DNA of 64,000 nucleotides, from contig NZ_JADFFM010000002.1 of the NCBI RefSeq assembly GCF_015221995.1, positions 620,001 through 684,000 on the forward strand. Direction: 5' to 3'. Source of the stretch: Mucilaginibacter boryungensis. GTDB lineage: Bacteria; Bacteroidota; Bacteroidia; Sphingobacteriales; Sphingobacteriaceae. The notes beneath the pieces are model-generated. The model had not been told where the DNA came from. It saw only the letters and a list, made by a program, of their open reading frames with translations, and searched no databases. Below are positions 53,691 through 63,900 of this stretch, piece after piece. The position numbers and the translations under genes were made by a program. Numbering within the stretch: the stretch's first letter is position 1; every line of letters starts with the position of its first letter.

Positions 53691-56600
53691 TTAATTTGCT
53701 GTTGTTGTTGGAATTTCCCGCTGCTGATCAGGATTTTCCACCATTTTGTTATTTATAACATCAAGCCTCTCTTCTTCCTCCATTTCAATGAATTCGGCGG
53801 GTTTAGGCGGGGCCTGTTGCTTTTGCTGATCGGACTGCTGCTGTATCTTTTTGTCTGTCGAATCCTGTTTGGCTTTATCTTCTTTCTTCTGTTCTTTTTG
53901 TTGCTGGTTATACTCCTTCTTCATGTTTTTTTCCTGCGGACTGCGTTTGCGGAACAACTGGCTGAAGCGGTTATAATCTACCGTAAGGGTAAAGGCTACG
54001 CCGGTTTCTATTACCTCGCCCTGTATTACTATATATTCATCCTTACGGTAAGCGCGCAGCATATAGCGGCCATCTTTACTTAATTTATAACCTACCGAAA
54101 CATTACCTGCAATGTTAGTAGCCTTTTGCCCAGGCTGGTTTTGGCCTTCCAAATTAAAATTATTGCCCACGGTAACAGTTAGCCGGTCGTTCAGGAATTG
54201 CTTAGACAGGCCGACGTTCAAATCGGTACGGTTTTGCGCCTGACCGGTCGAGTAATCAGCTCCCGATTGCAGGTCGAAACTCAAAGCAACACCGCCTATC
54301 AGGTCGCCCGCCATTTTGTTTAACTGATCGGACAACAGGCTGCTTACGCTGTTGCGGATAGTACCGCTTACGGTTGGGCCTGCACCCTGGCTTTGCAGCG
54401 GGTTATCGCCAATAAAGTGGCCCAATACCAATACGCCTAATACCTGCTTATTTAATTCGTTAGGGTCCTGTCTTACCTGTGCCAGGCGGTTATTAACGGT
54501 GCTTACTACATCATTGGAAACGGTATAGTTATCTTCAGGAAGTACAATATCAAAGGTGATATCCGGCTTCATTAACTGCCCCTTCAGGTTAAGATTAACA
54601 TTAAATGGCAGCTTTTGCAGATACATAGTACGCGCGTTCTCGTCGCCGGTAATTTGTTGCGATACCAGGTCGATAGGGGGTACTTTGGCTATATAGGTTG
54701 CTGTCAGATTAATATCGGCCGAGGTTGGATCGCCCGTCCACATAATTGTACTGCCCTGTTTAAAATCAAACTTTCGGTTAACGGTTGCATAGGATAAGTT
54801 ATACGATCCCTCATTAACAACATAAGTACCCGTCAGGTTAATAGTACCGCTGGGGTCAATACCGGCACTTAACTGTGCGTCGCCTTTTAAATGTACCACA
54901 TCGCCATTGCGTTCGTCTATCACAATATTAAAATTGGCATTTTTGTTCACCCTGATATTTGCCGTAACATCCATCCCCGTAACATTGGACTTTTTCAGCG
55001 AATCCAGTTTTTTCGCCAGCATAATTGAATCCATTCTTGGGGCATTGGCGTTGGCAAAATATACTACGCCCTTCCGGTCTTCCACCGCGGGGTCATCACC
55101 TGGCAACACAATGGTCAGATCGGTCTTGTCGTTTACAGTTAATGAGGCATCTACTATCGGCCTGTTCATATCGCCGCGGATCTTGATGCGGCTATCAAGA
55201 TAAAGCTGGCCATAATACAGTTTATTATCAGCCTGGGTTGAATTAATTACCCTAAAGTTATCGGTGGTAATATCCAATCCAAAACGGTAATCGGTATAGG
55301 TTTTGGTGTAAACCGTTCCGCTCACCACAGCTTTGTTGCCGGTAGAATCTATCAGCGTAAAATCGTTAAAACGGATACCATCGTTATTAAACGTGACACT
55401 TTCCTTTTGCATGCGGAAGTACGAGTTTAACATGGAAACATTGAAGCCTACCTGGTTAAAGTTAACATCACCCCGCACCTGCGGTGCACTTGGTGAACCT
55501 GTGATCTTTAGCTGGCCGCTAATATTACCACTGGCCTGGCGGATAGCACCAAAGCTGAAGCCTTCAATGCTTTTTACATTCAGGGTAACCATGTTCAGGT
55601 TCATATCCAGGCGGCTTTCGGGCGCGGTATAGTACAGGCCGTTTAAAGTAACCTGGTTACCCTTGCCAGTGATGTTGATATCGGCAGCGTAAGCATTTGC
55701 TGTTTGGTTGTTTACTTTCAGCGCTACATTGCCCACCGTATCGCCCCTGAAGTTAAAATCGCTGATATTCATAGCCGAGGTAAACTGCGGCGACTTTTGC
55801 AGGTTGCTGATCTCGGCCTTGCCGTTAATAACGCCGCCTACCAGCAGTGAATCCTGCTGGGCAATTTTGGTCAGTGTTTCAATTTTGAAATTAGTGAAGC
55901 TAACCGTAAGCGGCGCATTATATTGGGCAGGGTTACTGTTAATGCTTAGTGTTTGGTTATTATTGGTAATGCTAAAATCGCGCGCCAGTATGCCTTTGCC
56001 GCCAAATTCCAGCGCATTGTTAGAATTAACCGCCCATGGGGTATAATCAAACATTAACCCGTTTTGAAGGAAGCTGAATTGATATTCGTTTGGTAGGGCG
56101 GTAAATACCCCTGCTATACGGTAACGTTCTTTTTTAGCAGCATCGCGTACTTGCAGACTAATGTTCAATTTGTTATCCCGGGCGCTTCCGCTAATGCTTG
56201 GATACAACAGGTTTAATGATGTACCCACTTTTACCTGGTCAACGGTCAGCGCGTAATTTAGCGCGTTATTGTTGGTGTTGATATTTAGTTTGCCGTTGCT
56301 GATAGTATTTGTGCCGTAAATTACTTTCGGTATGGCGCCATTAACGGTCAGTTCGCCGGTATTACTATCAAAGCGGCCATTTACAGTTACCGGCTCAAGC
56401 TGCTTCAGGTCGGGTACAAATTGTTTTAAAAGCGGGCTGTTTATCACGCGCATATCAAACACAAATTGCTGCGGCGGGTAAGGCGGCTTAATTGGTTTGT
56501 TATTTTTTATTTTAGCACGGTTAGCCGCATCTATTTTAGCCCTTGACGCAGCCGTTGCACCGCCAGCCATGCTGATATCGTAGTATTTGTTTATTACATC

Positions 56601-59000
56601 CTGAACGGCCGGGCCAATTTTTGTTAACTGATATTTACCGCGCATATGTGCGGTCATCATGGGTAGTTTCAAAAACAGGGTGCTGCTATCGGGTGTGGCA
56701 GTCGATACCAAACTTGCCGTATCCAAAGCAATACGCTGACCATTGTTCACCAGCAGCATATCGGTTAGTAAAATCTTGCCGTTTAAATAGTCCGGATCGG
56801 CGGTAGGAACGTCGGCCACCATTTTGCCGTGGAAACGCATCGGCGTAGTTGTAAGCTTTAACGCCTGCAGGTTTAAACTATCCACCATTAAAGTACCTTT
56901 AACCGATGGATATTTCTTGTTCAAATTGGCCTTAGCATCCATCGCGAAGCTGATGTTAGGGTCTCTCATGCGGGCATTCACTACATAGTTGCCGTTGGTA
57001 GCCGCGCCTTTTACTGCCAGGTTTTTATAAGTATACCCCTTTACATAAGCGCTGGCCACATTTCCATTAAATTGCAGGCTAAGGTTTTTGGGATTAGTGC
57101 CGGTACCTTTCACCCTGGCATTCATAGTAACCTTACCAACCATTTGTGGCTGTTTGGTTAAAACCCCAATGTTCAGATCTTTTAGTTTTACATCGGCTGT
57201 ATAGCTTTCGCGCCCTTTGCGCGCGCCGTTGTATACCGCATTAACATCAGCAGCGCCAAGGCTGCTACGCAGATTAAGTTTGGTATCAAAGTTGGTCATC
57301 CCGCCTTTAAATGTTCCTTTCAAATTCATATTCTCGGGAATGGTGACGTTAGCCGGGATAGTGCCTTTAGGCAACAGGCGTAAAATGTCAGAACGGTTAG
57401 TGTTGAAATCTTTAATGTTCAAATCGGCATACACTCTATTCACATCCGGTAGGCCTTTTATGGTAGCCGATGCTTTAATATGCGTGTGACTCAAGCCTGT
57501 AATTTCGAGATTAGGGATGTTCAGATTATTAACCCTTCCCGATACCCGGCCGTTAATTCTAAACACCGAGTTTGGCGAACTTTTGAATGGTTCCATACCA
57601 GCCATATTTGGTATGAGCAGTAGTACATCTTTCAGGTTCAGTTTACTGCCGTCAAGATTAGCGTTAATGGTTAATGCCCCTATATTTTTGCTAATAGCAT
57701 CAAGCGATGGATAGCCAATTTCTATCTGCTTTTGCAGGATAGTATAGGGGGTTTCCAGGTACATATCGTTCAGGTAGGCTTTCTTTGGCCCGTAGAAGAA
57801 TGTGGTATGGAATTCTTTTACCCGCAGGCCGCTTTTCTCGTTAAAGTTCAGCGTATTGATTTTACCCGAAATGGTATCTGTGGTGTAGGCCAGATCTTCT
57901 ATCTCGGTATTCAAATCGCGGATATTCATGTGGGCAAAATCCAACCCGCGGGCTATTGGTTTTTGCGCGTCATTATCAAACCTGATGTTATCGTTAGCAA
58001 AACTCATTTTGGCTAGGTTAACAATCCAGGGTTTGTTGCTGCCCGGCGGGGTTACCAGTGTGTCCAGTTTTTTAACAGTTTTTACTACCGCCTTCACCAC
58101 GGTTTGGGGTTTGGCTAAGGTAAAGCCCGCGCTGGTATTATCTAATTTTATTGATTTTATATCGATTTTTTGCTTTTTTAGATCTATTTTATTCATTTCT
58201 ACCAATAATTGGCCCAAATCCATTTGGGTGCTCATTTCACTGGTGCGATAATCCAGTTTTATTTTTGATACGTCGATAGTACCAAGACTGATATCCATAT
58301 TTAGCGGCCTGGTGGCCGTATCTATTGTTGCCGCCCGCCCAATGGATGAGCCAACCGGTGTTTGGATAATGCGCGCATTTACCCCTGAAAGATTGATCTT
58401 AGGGATATTAAATTTCATTTTATCCATATCGAAATCCTTAATGCGGGTGTCAAAATGGCCCACCAGGAATTGCACATTATTACCGGTAGTTACATCTTTA
58501 TAGGAAATGTTGATCTTATCTAAAATGATCTTATCCAGCGAGAACTTTATGGTAGATGTGGTATCGGTAGGTTTTACTTCTTTGTTCTGTTCGCTGGTAA
58601 AGGCTTTAATAATATAGTCAAAATTAAACACGCTGTCGGCTCCGCGGTTTACTTTGGCTGTAATGCCTTGCAGGTTTATTTCATTAATTTCAACCTTCTT
58701 GTTCAGGAGTTTAAAAAGACTGATGTCGACTTTTAGCTTATCACCCGCAATAAGGGTGTCTTTTTTTTGATCTTCAAAATAAACGTTTTCAAGTACAATC
58801 AGCTTTGGGAGGCCCAGGCTTAAATGCCCTATTTGTACTTTGGTATGTATTTTACCCTGCACATAGTTCACCACTTTATCTTTAGCAAAATTCTGGACGG
58901 CGGGTACCTGTATAAGGATAGCAATCAGCAATACTAAAAAAAGTACGCTGGCAATTATCCAAAGGATGGTTTTAAGAGCTATACGTCCAAATTTTTCCAA
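53691..59000 (-). CDS. tamB: TamB, translocation and assembly module inner-membrane protein
   Basis: Very long periplasm-spanning protein, 1,769 residues (E. coli TamB is about 1,260). One N-terminal membrane anchor (about 9-32, TILWIIASVLFLVLLIAILI), then an AsmA-like start (KVVNYVQGKIHTKVQIGHLSLGLP), a long beta-helical groove of repeats, and the DUF490/TamB C-terminal domain (about 1,300-1,640: LTGTYVVNEGSYNLSY, VLGVLVLGHFIGDN). The last about 100 residues are a Lys/Gln/Glu-rich, probably disordered tail. It bridges the inner membrane and TamL, and such proteins also carry lipid across the periplasm. First gene of the tamB-tamL operon. Confidence 0.95.
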   Translation of the reverse strand: MEKFGRIALKTILWIIASVLFLVLLIAILIQVPAVQNFAKDKVVNYVQGKIHTKVQIGHLSLGLPKLIVLENVYFEDQKKDTLIAGDKLKVDISLFKLLNKKVEINEINLQGITAKVNRGADSVFNFDYIIKAFTSEQNKEVKPTDTTSTIKFSLDKIILDKINISYKDVTTGNNVQFLVGHFDTRIKDFDMDKMKFNIPKINLSGVNARIIQTPVGSSIGRAATIDTATRPLNMDISLGTIDVSKIKLDYRTSEMSTQMDLGQLLVEMNKIDLKKQKIDIKSIKLDNTSAGFTLAKPQTVVKAVVKTVKKLDTLVTPPGSNKPWIVNLAKMSFANDNIRFDNDAQKPIARGLDFAHMNIRDLNTEIEDLAYTTDTISGKINTLNFNEKSGLRVKEFHTTFFYGPKKAYLNDMYLETPYTILQKQIEIGYPSLDAISKNIGALTINANLDGSKLNLKDVLLLIPNMAGMEPFKSSPNSVFRINGRVSGRVNNLNIPNLEITGLSHTHIKASATIKGLPDVNRVYADLNIKDFNTNRSDILRLLPKGTIPANVTIPENMNLKGTFKGGMTNFDTKLNLRSSLGAADVNAVYNGARKGRESYTADVKLKDLNIGVLTKQPQMVGKVTMNARVKGTGTNPKNLSLQFNGNVASAYVKGYTYKNLAVKGAATNGNYVVNARMRDPNISFAMDAKANLNKKYPSVKGTLMVDSLNLQALKLTTTPMRFHGKMVADVPTADPDYLNGKILLTDMLLVNNGQRIALDTASLVSTATPDSSTLFLKLPMMTAHMRGKYQLTKIGPAVQDVINKYYDISMAGGATAASRAKIDAANRAKIKNNKPIKPPYPPQQFVFDMRVINSPLLKQFVPDLKQLEPVTVNGRFDSNTGELTVNGAIPKVIYGTNTISNGKLNINTNNNALNYALTVDQVKVGTSLNLLYPSISGSARDNKLNISLQVRDAAKKERYRIAGVFTALPNEYQFSFLQNGLMFDYTPWAVNSNNALEFGGKGILARDFSITNNNQTLSINSNPAQYNAPLTVSFTNFKIETLTKIAQQDSLLVGGVINGKAEISNLQKSPQFTSAMNISDFNFRGDTVGNVALKVNNQTANAYAADINITGKGNQVTLNGLYYTAPESRLDMNLNMVTLNVKSIEGFSFGAIRQASGNISGQLKITGSPSAPQVRGDVNFNQVGFNVSMLNSYFRMQKESVTFNNDGIRFNDFTLIDSTGNKAVVSGTVYTKTYTDYRFGLDITTDNFRVINSTQADNKLYYGQLYLDSRIKIRGDMNRPIVDASLTVNDKTDLTIVLPGDDPAVEDRKGVVYFANANAPRMDSIMLAKKLDSLKKSNVTGMDVTANIRVNKNANFNIVIDERNGDVVHLKGDAQLSAGIDPSGTINLTGTYVVNEGSYNLSYATVNRKFDFKQGSTIMWTGDPTSADINLTATYIAKVPPIDLVSQQITGDENARTMYLQKLPFNVNLNLKGQLMKPDITFDIVLPEDNYTVSNDVVSTVNNRLAQVRQDPNELNKQVLGVLVLGHFIGDNPLQSQGAGPTVSGTIRNSVSSLLSDQLNKMAGDLIGGVALSFDLQSGADYSTGQAQNRTDLNVGLSKQFLNDRLTVTVGNNFNLEGQNQPGQKATNIAGNVSVGYKLSKDGRYMLRAYRKDEYIVIQGEVIETGVAFTLTVDYNRFSQLFRKRSPQEKNMKKEYNQQQKEQKKEDKAKQDSTDKKIQQQSDQQKQQAPPKPAEFIEMEEEERLDVINNKMVENPDQQREIPTTTAN

Positions 59001-59211
59001 ATCTTAATTTTTCAAAAGGTATTGTTTTTCAGATTGGTAGTGCTGCAATCCGCTTAAATCATTAAGCCACATATGCAATATATAACCAAACAATTTTTTA
59101 ACAAAACTTGCAAGGAAGTGTTTTGAACGGATAATATTTTGGCTGTATTTCGATTACTTTCAGCCCGACGCCCTAATTTTCAACAATGCTGTATTCGCCG
59201 GTGATTTTTGA

Positions 59212-59219
59212 TAAATTTG
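59212..59219 (+). promoter_or_regulatory. Possible -7 element of dnaE
   Basis: TAAATTTG, matching TAnnTTTG, about 36 nt before the ATG; no clear -33. Confidence 0.4.
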
Positions 59220-59255
59220 TTATCCGCCAAAATATAGCGCGACAGATTTTTTGCC

Positions 59256-62200
59256 ATGCCAGATTTTTCTCATTTACACGTACATACTCAATTCTCCCTG
59301 CTTGACGGGGCCGCCGATATTACTAAGCTATACAAAAAAGCGGCAGCCGATGGCATGAAGGCCCTGGCCATTACCGACCATGGTAACATGTTTGGCGTGT
59401 TTAAATTTGTAGCTGAAGCATCTAAACATGGCGTTAAGCCTATTGTAGGCTGTGAATTTTATGTGGTTGATGACCGCCATAAAAAACAGTTTACCAAAGA
59501 AAATAAGGATGTACGCCGGCATCAATTGCTCTTGGCGAAAAATGCCGAGGGCTACAAAAACCTGGTGAAGCTATGCTCGCTGGGCTATATGGAAGGCCTT
59601 TACAGTAAATGGCCGCGTATTGATAAGGAATTGATATTAAAATACCACAAGGGGCTGATCGCTACCACTTGTTGTATAGGCGCATCGGTACCGCAAACTA
59701 TTTTAAAAGGCACTGAAGAAGAAGCAGAAAAGGAATTTAAATGGTGGTTAGACCTGTTTGGCGAAGATTATTACATCGAGCTTCAGCGCCATGATATTAA
59801 CGAGCAAACCATTATTAATAACACGCTGCTTAAATATGCTAAGAAGTATAACGTAAAGGTAATTTGCTCAAACGATTCGCACTATGTGGATCAGCAGGAT
59901 AGCAACGCGCATGACATTTTACTGTGCGTTAATACCGGCGATATGCAAAGCACCCCCATTATGACGGATGAGGATGCCAGCAGTAAAGGCAAGCGGTTTG
60001 GTTTCCCTAATGACCAGTTTTATTTTAAAACTCAGGCAGAAATGGGCAAGTTGTTTCACGACCTGCCTGAATCGTTAGACAATACCAACGAAATTGTGGA
60101 TAAGGTAGACGTGCTGAAATTGAAGCGCGACATTATGCTGCCCAACTATCCGATACCCGATGAATTCCGGATACATAACGGCCCCGAATCCGATACGCTG
60201 AACCAATGGGAATACCTGAAGCACCTGACGTTTACCGGCGCTAAAGAACGTTATATTGATATTAGCCCCGAGGCGGAAGAGCGCATTAACTTTGAATTAT
60301 TTACCATCCGTACCATGGGCTTCGCTGGCTATTTCCTTATTGTAGCCGACTTTATTAAGGCTGGCCGCGATATGGGCGTGTTTATTGGCCCGGGCCGTGG
60401 TTCGGCTGCAGGGTCAGTAGTGGCTTATTGTATTGGTATCACTAATATCGACCCGATAAAATACAATCTCCTGTTCGAAAGGTTCCTGAACCCCGACCGT
60501 AAATCGATGCCCGATATTGATACGGATTTTGACGACGAAGGCCGCCAAAAGGTTATTGATTATGTGGTTGATAAATACGGCAAAAACCAGGTAGCGCAAA
60601 TTATCACTTACGGCAGCATGGCCGCCCGCACCAGTATACAGGACGTAGGCCGTGTGCTGGATATGCCGCTAAGCGACGTGAACGCCCTTAAAAAACTGGT
60701 GCCTGATACCCTGGGCATTAACCTGAAGCAGGCCATTGAACAAGTGCCCGAGCTACAGGAAATATATAAAAGCAAAGAGCTTAAAGGCATAGTGCTCCGC
60801 GAGGCTGAAAAACTGGAAGGGTCGGTACGTAACACAGGTGTCCACGCGGCGGGTATTATTATTGCGCCGGATGACCTGACCAACATTGTTCCGGTTGCCA
60901 CCGCAAAGGATTCTGATTTGTTAGTTACCCAATATGATGGCCGTGTAATTGAGGATGCCGGCGTTATTAAGATGGACTTTTTAGGCCTGAAAACGCTTAC
61001 CATTATTAAGGGTGCCTTGCGGATGATCAAACTTAACCATGGCGAGGATATTGATATTGATCTATTGCCGCTGGATGATCAGTTAACCTTCGAACTTTAC
61101 CAGCGGGGCGATACCAACGGTACATTCCAGTTTGAAAGTGACGGGATGCAAATGTACCTGCGCGATTTGAAGCCGGATAAATTTGAGGATCTGATAGCTA
61201 TGAACGCGCTATATCGTCCCGGCCCGATAGAATATATTCCCAACTTTATTAACCGTAAGCATGGCCGCGAGCCGATTACTTACGATTTGCCTGATATGGA
61301 GGAATACCTGGCGGAAACCTACGGGATTACTGTGTACCAGGAACAGGTGATGCTTTTATCGCAAAAGCTGGCAGGCTTTAGTAAAGGCGATGCCGACGTT
61401 TTGCGGAAGGCCATGGGTAAGAAGCAAATTGAGGTACTTAATAAAATGGAGGCCCAGTTTATGGAGGGTGCTATGGCCAAAGGCCACCCCAAGGATAAAC
61501 TGACCAAAGTATGGAACGACTGGAAGGCCTTTGCCCAGTATGCGTTCAATAAGTCGCACTCTACCTGCTACGCGCTGGTGGCTTACCAAACCGCCTGGCT
61601 TAAGGCGCATTACCCGGCTGAATACATGGCGTCGGTATTGAACAACCAGAACAGCATTGATAAAATTTCTTTCTTTATGGAGGAATGCCGCCGCATGGGC
61701 GTACCGGTTTTAGGTCCTGATATTAATGAGAGCAACCAAGCCTTTGCTGTAAATAAAAAAGGCGAAGTGCGCTTTGGCCTATCGGGTGTAAAAGGCGTGG
61801 GCGATAAGGCGGTGGAAAGTATTATAGAAGAACGCGAGGCCAACGGCCCGTATAAGTCGGTTTATGATTTTGCGCAGCGCAGTAATGTGCGCGCGGTTAA
61901 CAAAAAATCGTACGAGAACCTGGTATATGGCGGTGGTTTTGACGAGTTTGGCTTAAAGCGCGCGCAATTTTTTGCCAAAACCGAGAACGGTATTTTAACC
62001 GGCATAGAACGATTAGTAAAGTATGCCAACGACTACCAGAATACACAAAACAGTACGCAATCATCCCTGTTTGGTGGTTCAGTAGCGTCATATATCCCCG
62101 AACCGGCAATGCCCGAATGTGAGGAATGGCCGTTGATAGAAAAGCTTAAATACGAGAAGGATGTAATTGGCATTTATTTAACCGGGCATCCACTGGATAA

Positions 62201-62843
62201 TTATAAGCTTGAGTTAAATAAGTATTGCAACGCAAAGGTATCCGACCTAAAACTGATGCAAAAAGCCCGCTCTGCTGAAGGCGGTGAGGAGATTATGGCA
62301 GCTTTTGCCGAACTCCGCAAAAAAGGGGAAATATGCATTGGCGGCCTCATGGCAAACGTACAGCATAAAACTACCAAAACGGGTAAACCATTTGGCACCT
62401 TTGTGTTAGAAGATTATACCGATAATTATGAATTTGCGCTGTTTGGCGATGATTATATTAAGTTCCGTAACCTGCTTGGCGAGGGTTTCTTTGTACACAT
62501 CCGCGGCAATATTGAAGAGAAGTTTCGCCAGAAGGATAATTGGGATTTGCGCATCAACACTATTTCCCTGTTATCTGAAATGCGTGACCGCCTGACAAAA
62601 TCTATCACCGTGGTGCTCGACCTGCATACGCTGGATAATCAGCTGCTGGATAACCTGCAAAATATGGTGCAAACAAACAATGAAAAGTATCCTAACAAGA
62701 ATTGCACCCTGCGCTTCCTGGTTAAAGACCGTGAAGATGCCCTGCTGGTAGATATGGCTTCAAAAACCTACAAAGTAAACCCAAGCGATGATTTGCTGGA
62801 GGATATCCAGAATTTGACCAATATGGAGGCAGTGCTGGGGTAA
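59256..62843 (+). CDS. dnaE: DNA polymerase III subunit alpha
   Basis: Replicative polymerase of 1,195 residues. The N-terminal PHP domain (about 1-290) begins SHLHVHTQFSLLDGA and has ITDHGNMFG, keeping most metal-binding His/Asp, as in DnaE1 types. The palm holds the catalytic acidic residues in PDIDTDFDDE (Asp420, Asp422) and the third Asp in KMDFLGLKTL. Fingers contain FQFESDGMQ and ALYRPGPIEYIPNF. A helix-hairpin-helix and an OB fold (about 1,000-1,100: ICIGGLMANVQHKTTKTGKP) complete it. Size and order fit DnaE, not PolC. Single gene with a nearby -7 match. Confidence 0.98.
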   Translation: MPDFSHLHVHTQFSLLDGAADITKLYKKAAADGMKALAITDHGNMFGVFKFVAEASKHGVKPIVGCEFYVVDDRHKKQFTKENKDVRRHQLLLAKNAEGYKNLVKLCSLGYMEGLYSKWPRIDKELILKYHKGLIATTCCIGASVPQTILKGTEEEAEKEFKWWLDLFGEDYYIELQRHDINEQTIINNTLLKYAKKYNVKVICSNDSHYVDQQDSNAHDILLCVNTGDMQSTPIMTDEDASSKGKRFGFPNDQFYFKTQAEMGKLFHDLPESLDNTNEIVDKVDVLKLKRDIMLPNYPIPDEFRIHNGPESDTLNQWEYLKHLTFTGAKERYIDISPEAEERINFELFTIRTMGFAGYFLIVADFIKAGRDMGVFIGPGRGSAAGSVVAYCIGITNIDPIKYNLLFERFLNPDRKSMPDIDTDFDDEGRQKVIDYVVDKYGKNQVAQIITYGSMAARTSIQDVGRVLDMPLSDVNALKKLVPDTLGINLKQAIEQVPELQEIYKSKELKGIVLREAEKLEGSVRNTGVHAAGIIIAPDDLTNIVPVATAKDSDLLVTQYDGRVIEDAGVIKMDFLGLKTLTIIKGALRMIKLNHGEDIDIDLLPLDDQLTFELYQRGDTNGTFQFESDGMQMYLRDLKPDKFEDLIAMNALYRPGPIEYIPNFINRKHGREPITYDLPDMEEYLAETYGITVYQEQVMLLSQKLAGFSKGDADVLRKAMGKKQIEVLNKMEAQFMEGAMAKGHPKDKLTKVWNDWKAFAQYAFNKSHSTCYALVAYQTAWLKAHYPAEYMASVLNNQNSIDKISFFMEECRRMGVPVLGPDINESNQAFAVNKKGEVRFGLSGVKGVGDKAVESIIEEREANGPYKSVYDFAQRSNVRAVNKKSYENLVYGGGFDEFGLKRAQFFAKTENGILTGIERLVKYANDYQNTQNSTQSSLFGGSVASYIPEPAMPECEEWPLIEKLKYEKDVIGIYLTGHPLDNYKLELNKYCNAKVSDLKLMQKARSAEGGEEIMAAFAELRKKGEICIGGLMANVQHKTTKTGKPFGTFVLEDYTDNYEFALFGDDYIKFRNLLGEGFFVHIRGNIEEKFRQKDNWDLRINTISLLSEMRDRLTKSITVVLDLHTLDNQLLDNLQNMVQTNNEKYPNKNCTLRFLVKDREDALLVDMASKTYKVNPSDDLLEDIQNLTNMEAVLG

Positions 62844-62861
62844 GGCGGCTCATTGGCCGTC

Positions 62862-63749
62862 TTACATTAACAGGATTTTAATCGCATCCTCAACCTTTTC
62901 TTCAGTCAGCAGGTTTTTTGCCTTTAAATGCAGTTGTAGTTCGCGGGTATGGCTGTCCCCTATAGTGGCATCAAGTATTTCTTTTATTTCATCCGATTGC
63001 GCGAATTGCTCAATAGCAGCATCGTCCGGCAGGGTGGTAAGGTTTCCCAATTTTCCTAAATCATTACCAGTTAATACTGCTGAATTGCGCACGTTGTAAG
63101 GCAGCGCGTCCACCCCTATCCCTATATGACGGTTGGGTTTCTCTACTGTGAACAGGTTTTCCTTAGTTACCCGGCAATACCAGTCGCCGCCCAGGCGTGC
63201 AACCTGGTCCATTTTAGTTTGATCTATTTTACCATCTTTATTCAAAACGGCCTCGTTGATGTGCATTAGTTTTATCTCAGCTATAACCAGGTTACCTGCA
63301 CCCGGGCCATCGCCTAAACTGATGATATTATTTACCACACATTCAAACTGTACCGGCGATTCGGCCACGCGGGGTGGTTTTACCAATTGCGACGGTAATT
63401 CGGTAAAGCCTGCTTTTATAAACTCGTTTACCCCCTGGGCATACTCTACGCTGCTAAGCGAGGTTTGCTGCACCATGCTGTAGTTTACAATGTTGATCAC
63501 CAGCTCGCCCACTTCTTTTAAATTCTCCAGGCTGTGCTTGGTGGTGTTATCCCTAACCCTCCTTGACGGCGAAATAATACATATAGGGGGATTAGTACTG
63601 AACATGTTAAAAAAACTGAACGGGCTAAGATTTACCCGGCCGCTTTTATCAATGGTTGATGCCAGCGCGATAGGACGCGGGGCTATAGCATATTGCAGAT
63701 AGTTTTGCAATTCAACGGGCGACAGATCGGCTACTGTAATACTTAACAT
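62862..63749 (-). CDS. Flavin reductase family protein (flavoredoxin-like)
   Basis: FMN-binding protein of 295 residues. The split-barrel flavin-reductase domain spans about 10-210, with AIAPRPIALASTIDKSGRVNLSPFSFFN as the typical FMN/substrate entry segment and PPICIISPSRR after it. The C-terminal about 80 residues (after GIGVDALPYNVRNS) are an extra helical part found in the larger Bacteroidota members. Reaction partner unknown. Convergent with dnaE, 18 nt apart. Confidence 0.9.
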   Translation of the reverse strand: MLSITVADLSPVELQNYLQYAIAPRPIALASTIDKSGRVNLSPFSFFNMFSTNPPICIISPSRRVRDNTTKHSLENLKEVGELVINIVNYSMVQQTSLSSVEYAQGVNEFIKAGFTELPSQLVKPPRVAESPVQFECVVNNIISLGDGPGAGNLVIAEIKLMHINEAVLNKDGKIDQTKMDQVARLGGDWYCRVTKENLFTVEKPNRHIGIGVDALPYNVRNSAVLTGNDLGKLGNLTTLPDDAAIEQFAQSDEIKEILDATIGDSHTRELQLHLKAKNLLTEEKVEDAIKILLM

Positions 63750-63866
63750 AGTAAATAAAGGTATAAATTTACCATACTTAAATTATGACATCAAATAGTA
63801 TATTATCCTAACAATTTTAACAATCTTGCTAAAAAATAACTTAACACTAACTTAACATTAGCTCAT

Positions 63867-63874
63867 TAGCTTTG
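63867..63874 (+). promoter_or_regulatory. Possible -7 element of the last gene
   Basis: TAGCTTTG, matching TAnnTTTG, 26 nt before the ATG at 63901; no -33 recognised. Confidence 0.4.
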
Positions 63875-63900
63875 TTATTCACGTTAAATCAGATCATCCT

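Noticed and set aside
53610..54083. 157-residue hydrophobic open frame antisense to the tamL/tamB junction
   Set aside because: The Leu/Phe-rich sequence is the complement of the Gln/Lys-rich tamB tail, not a membrane protein.
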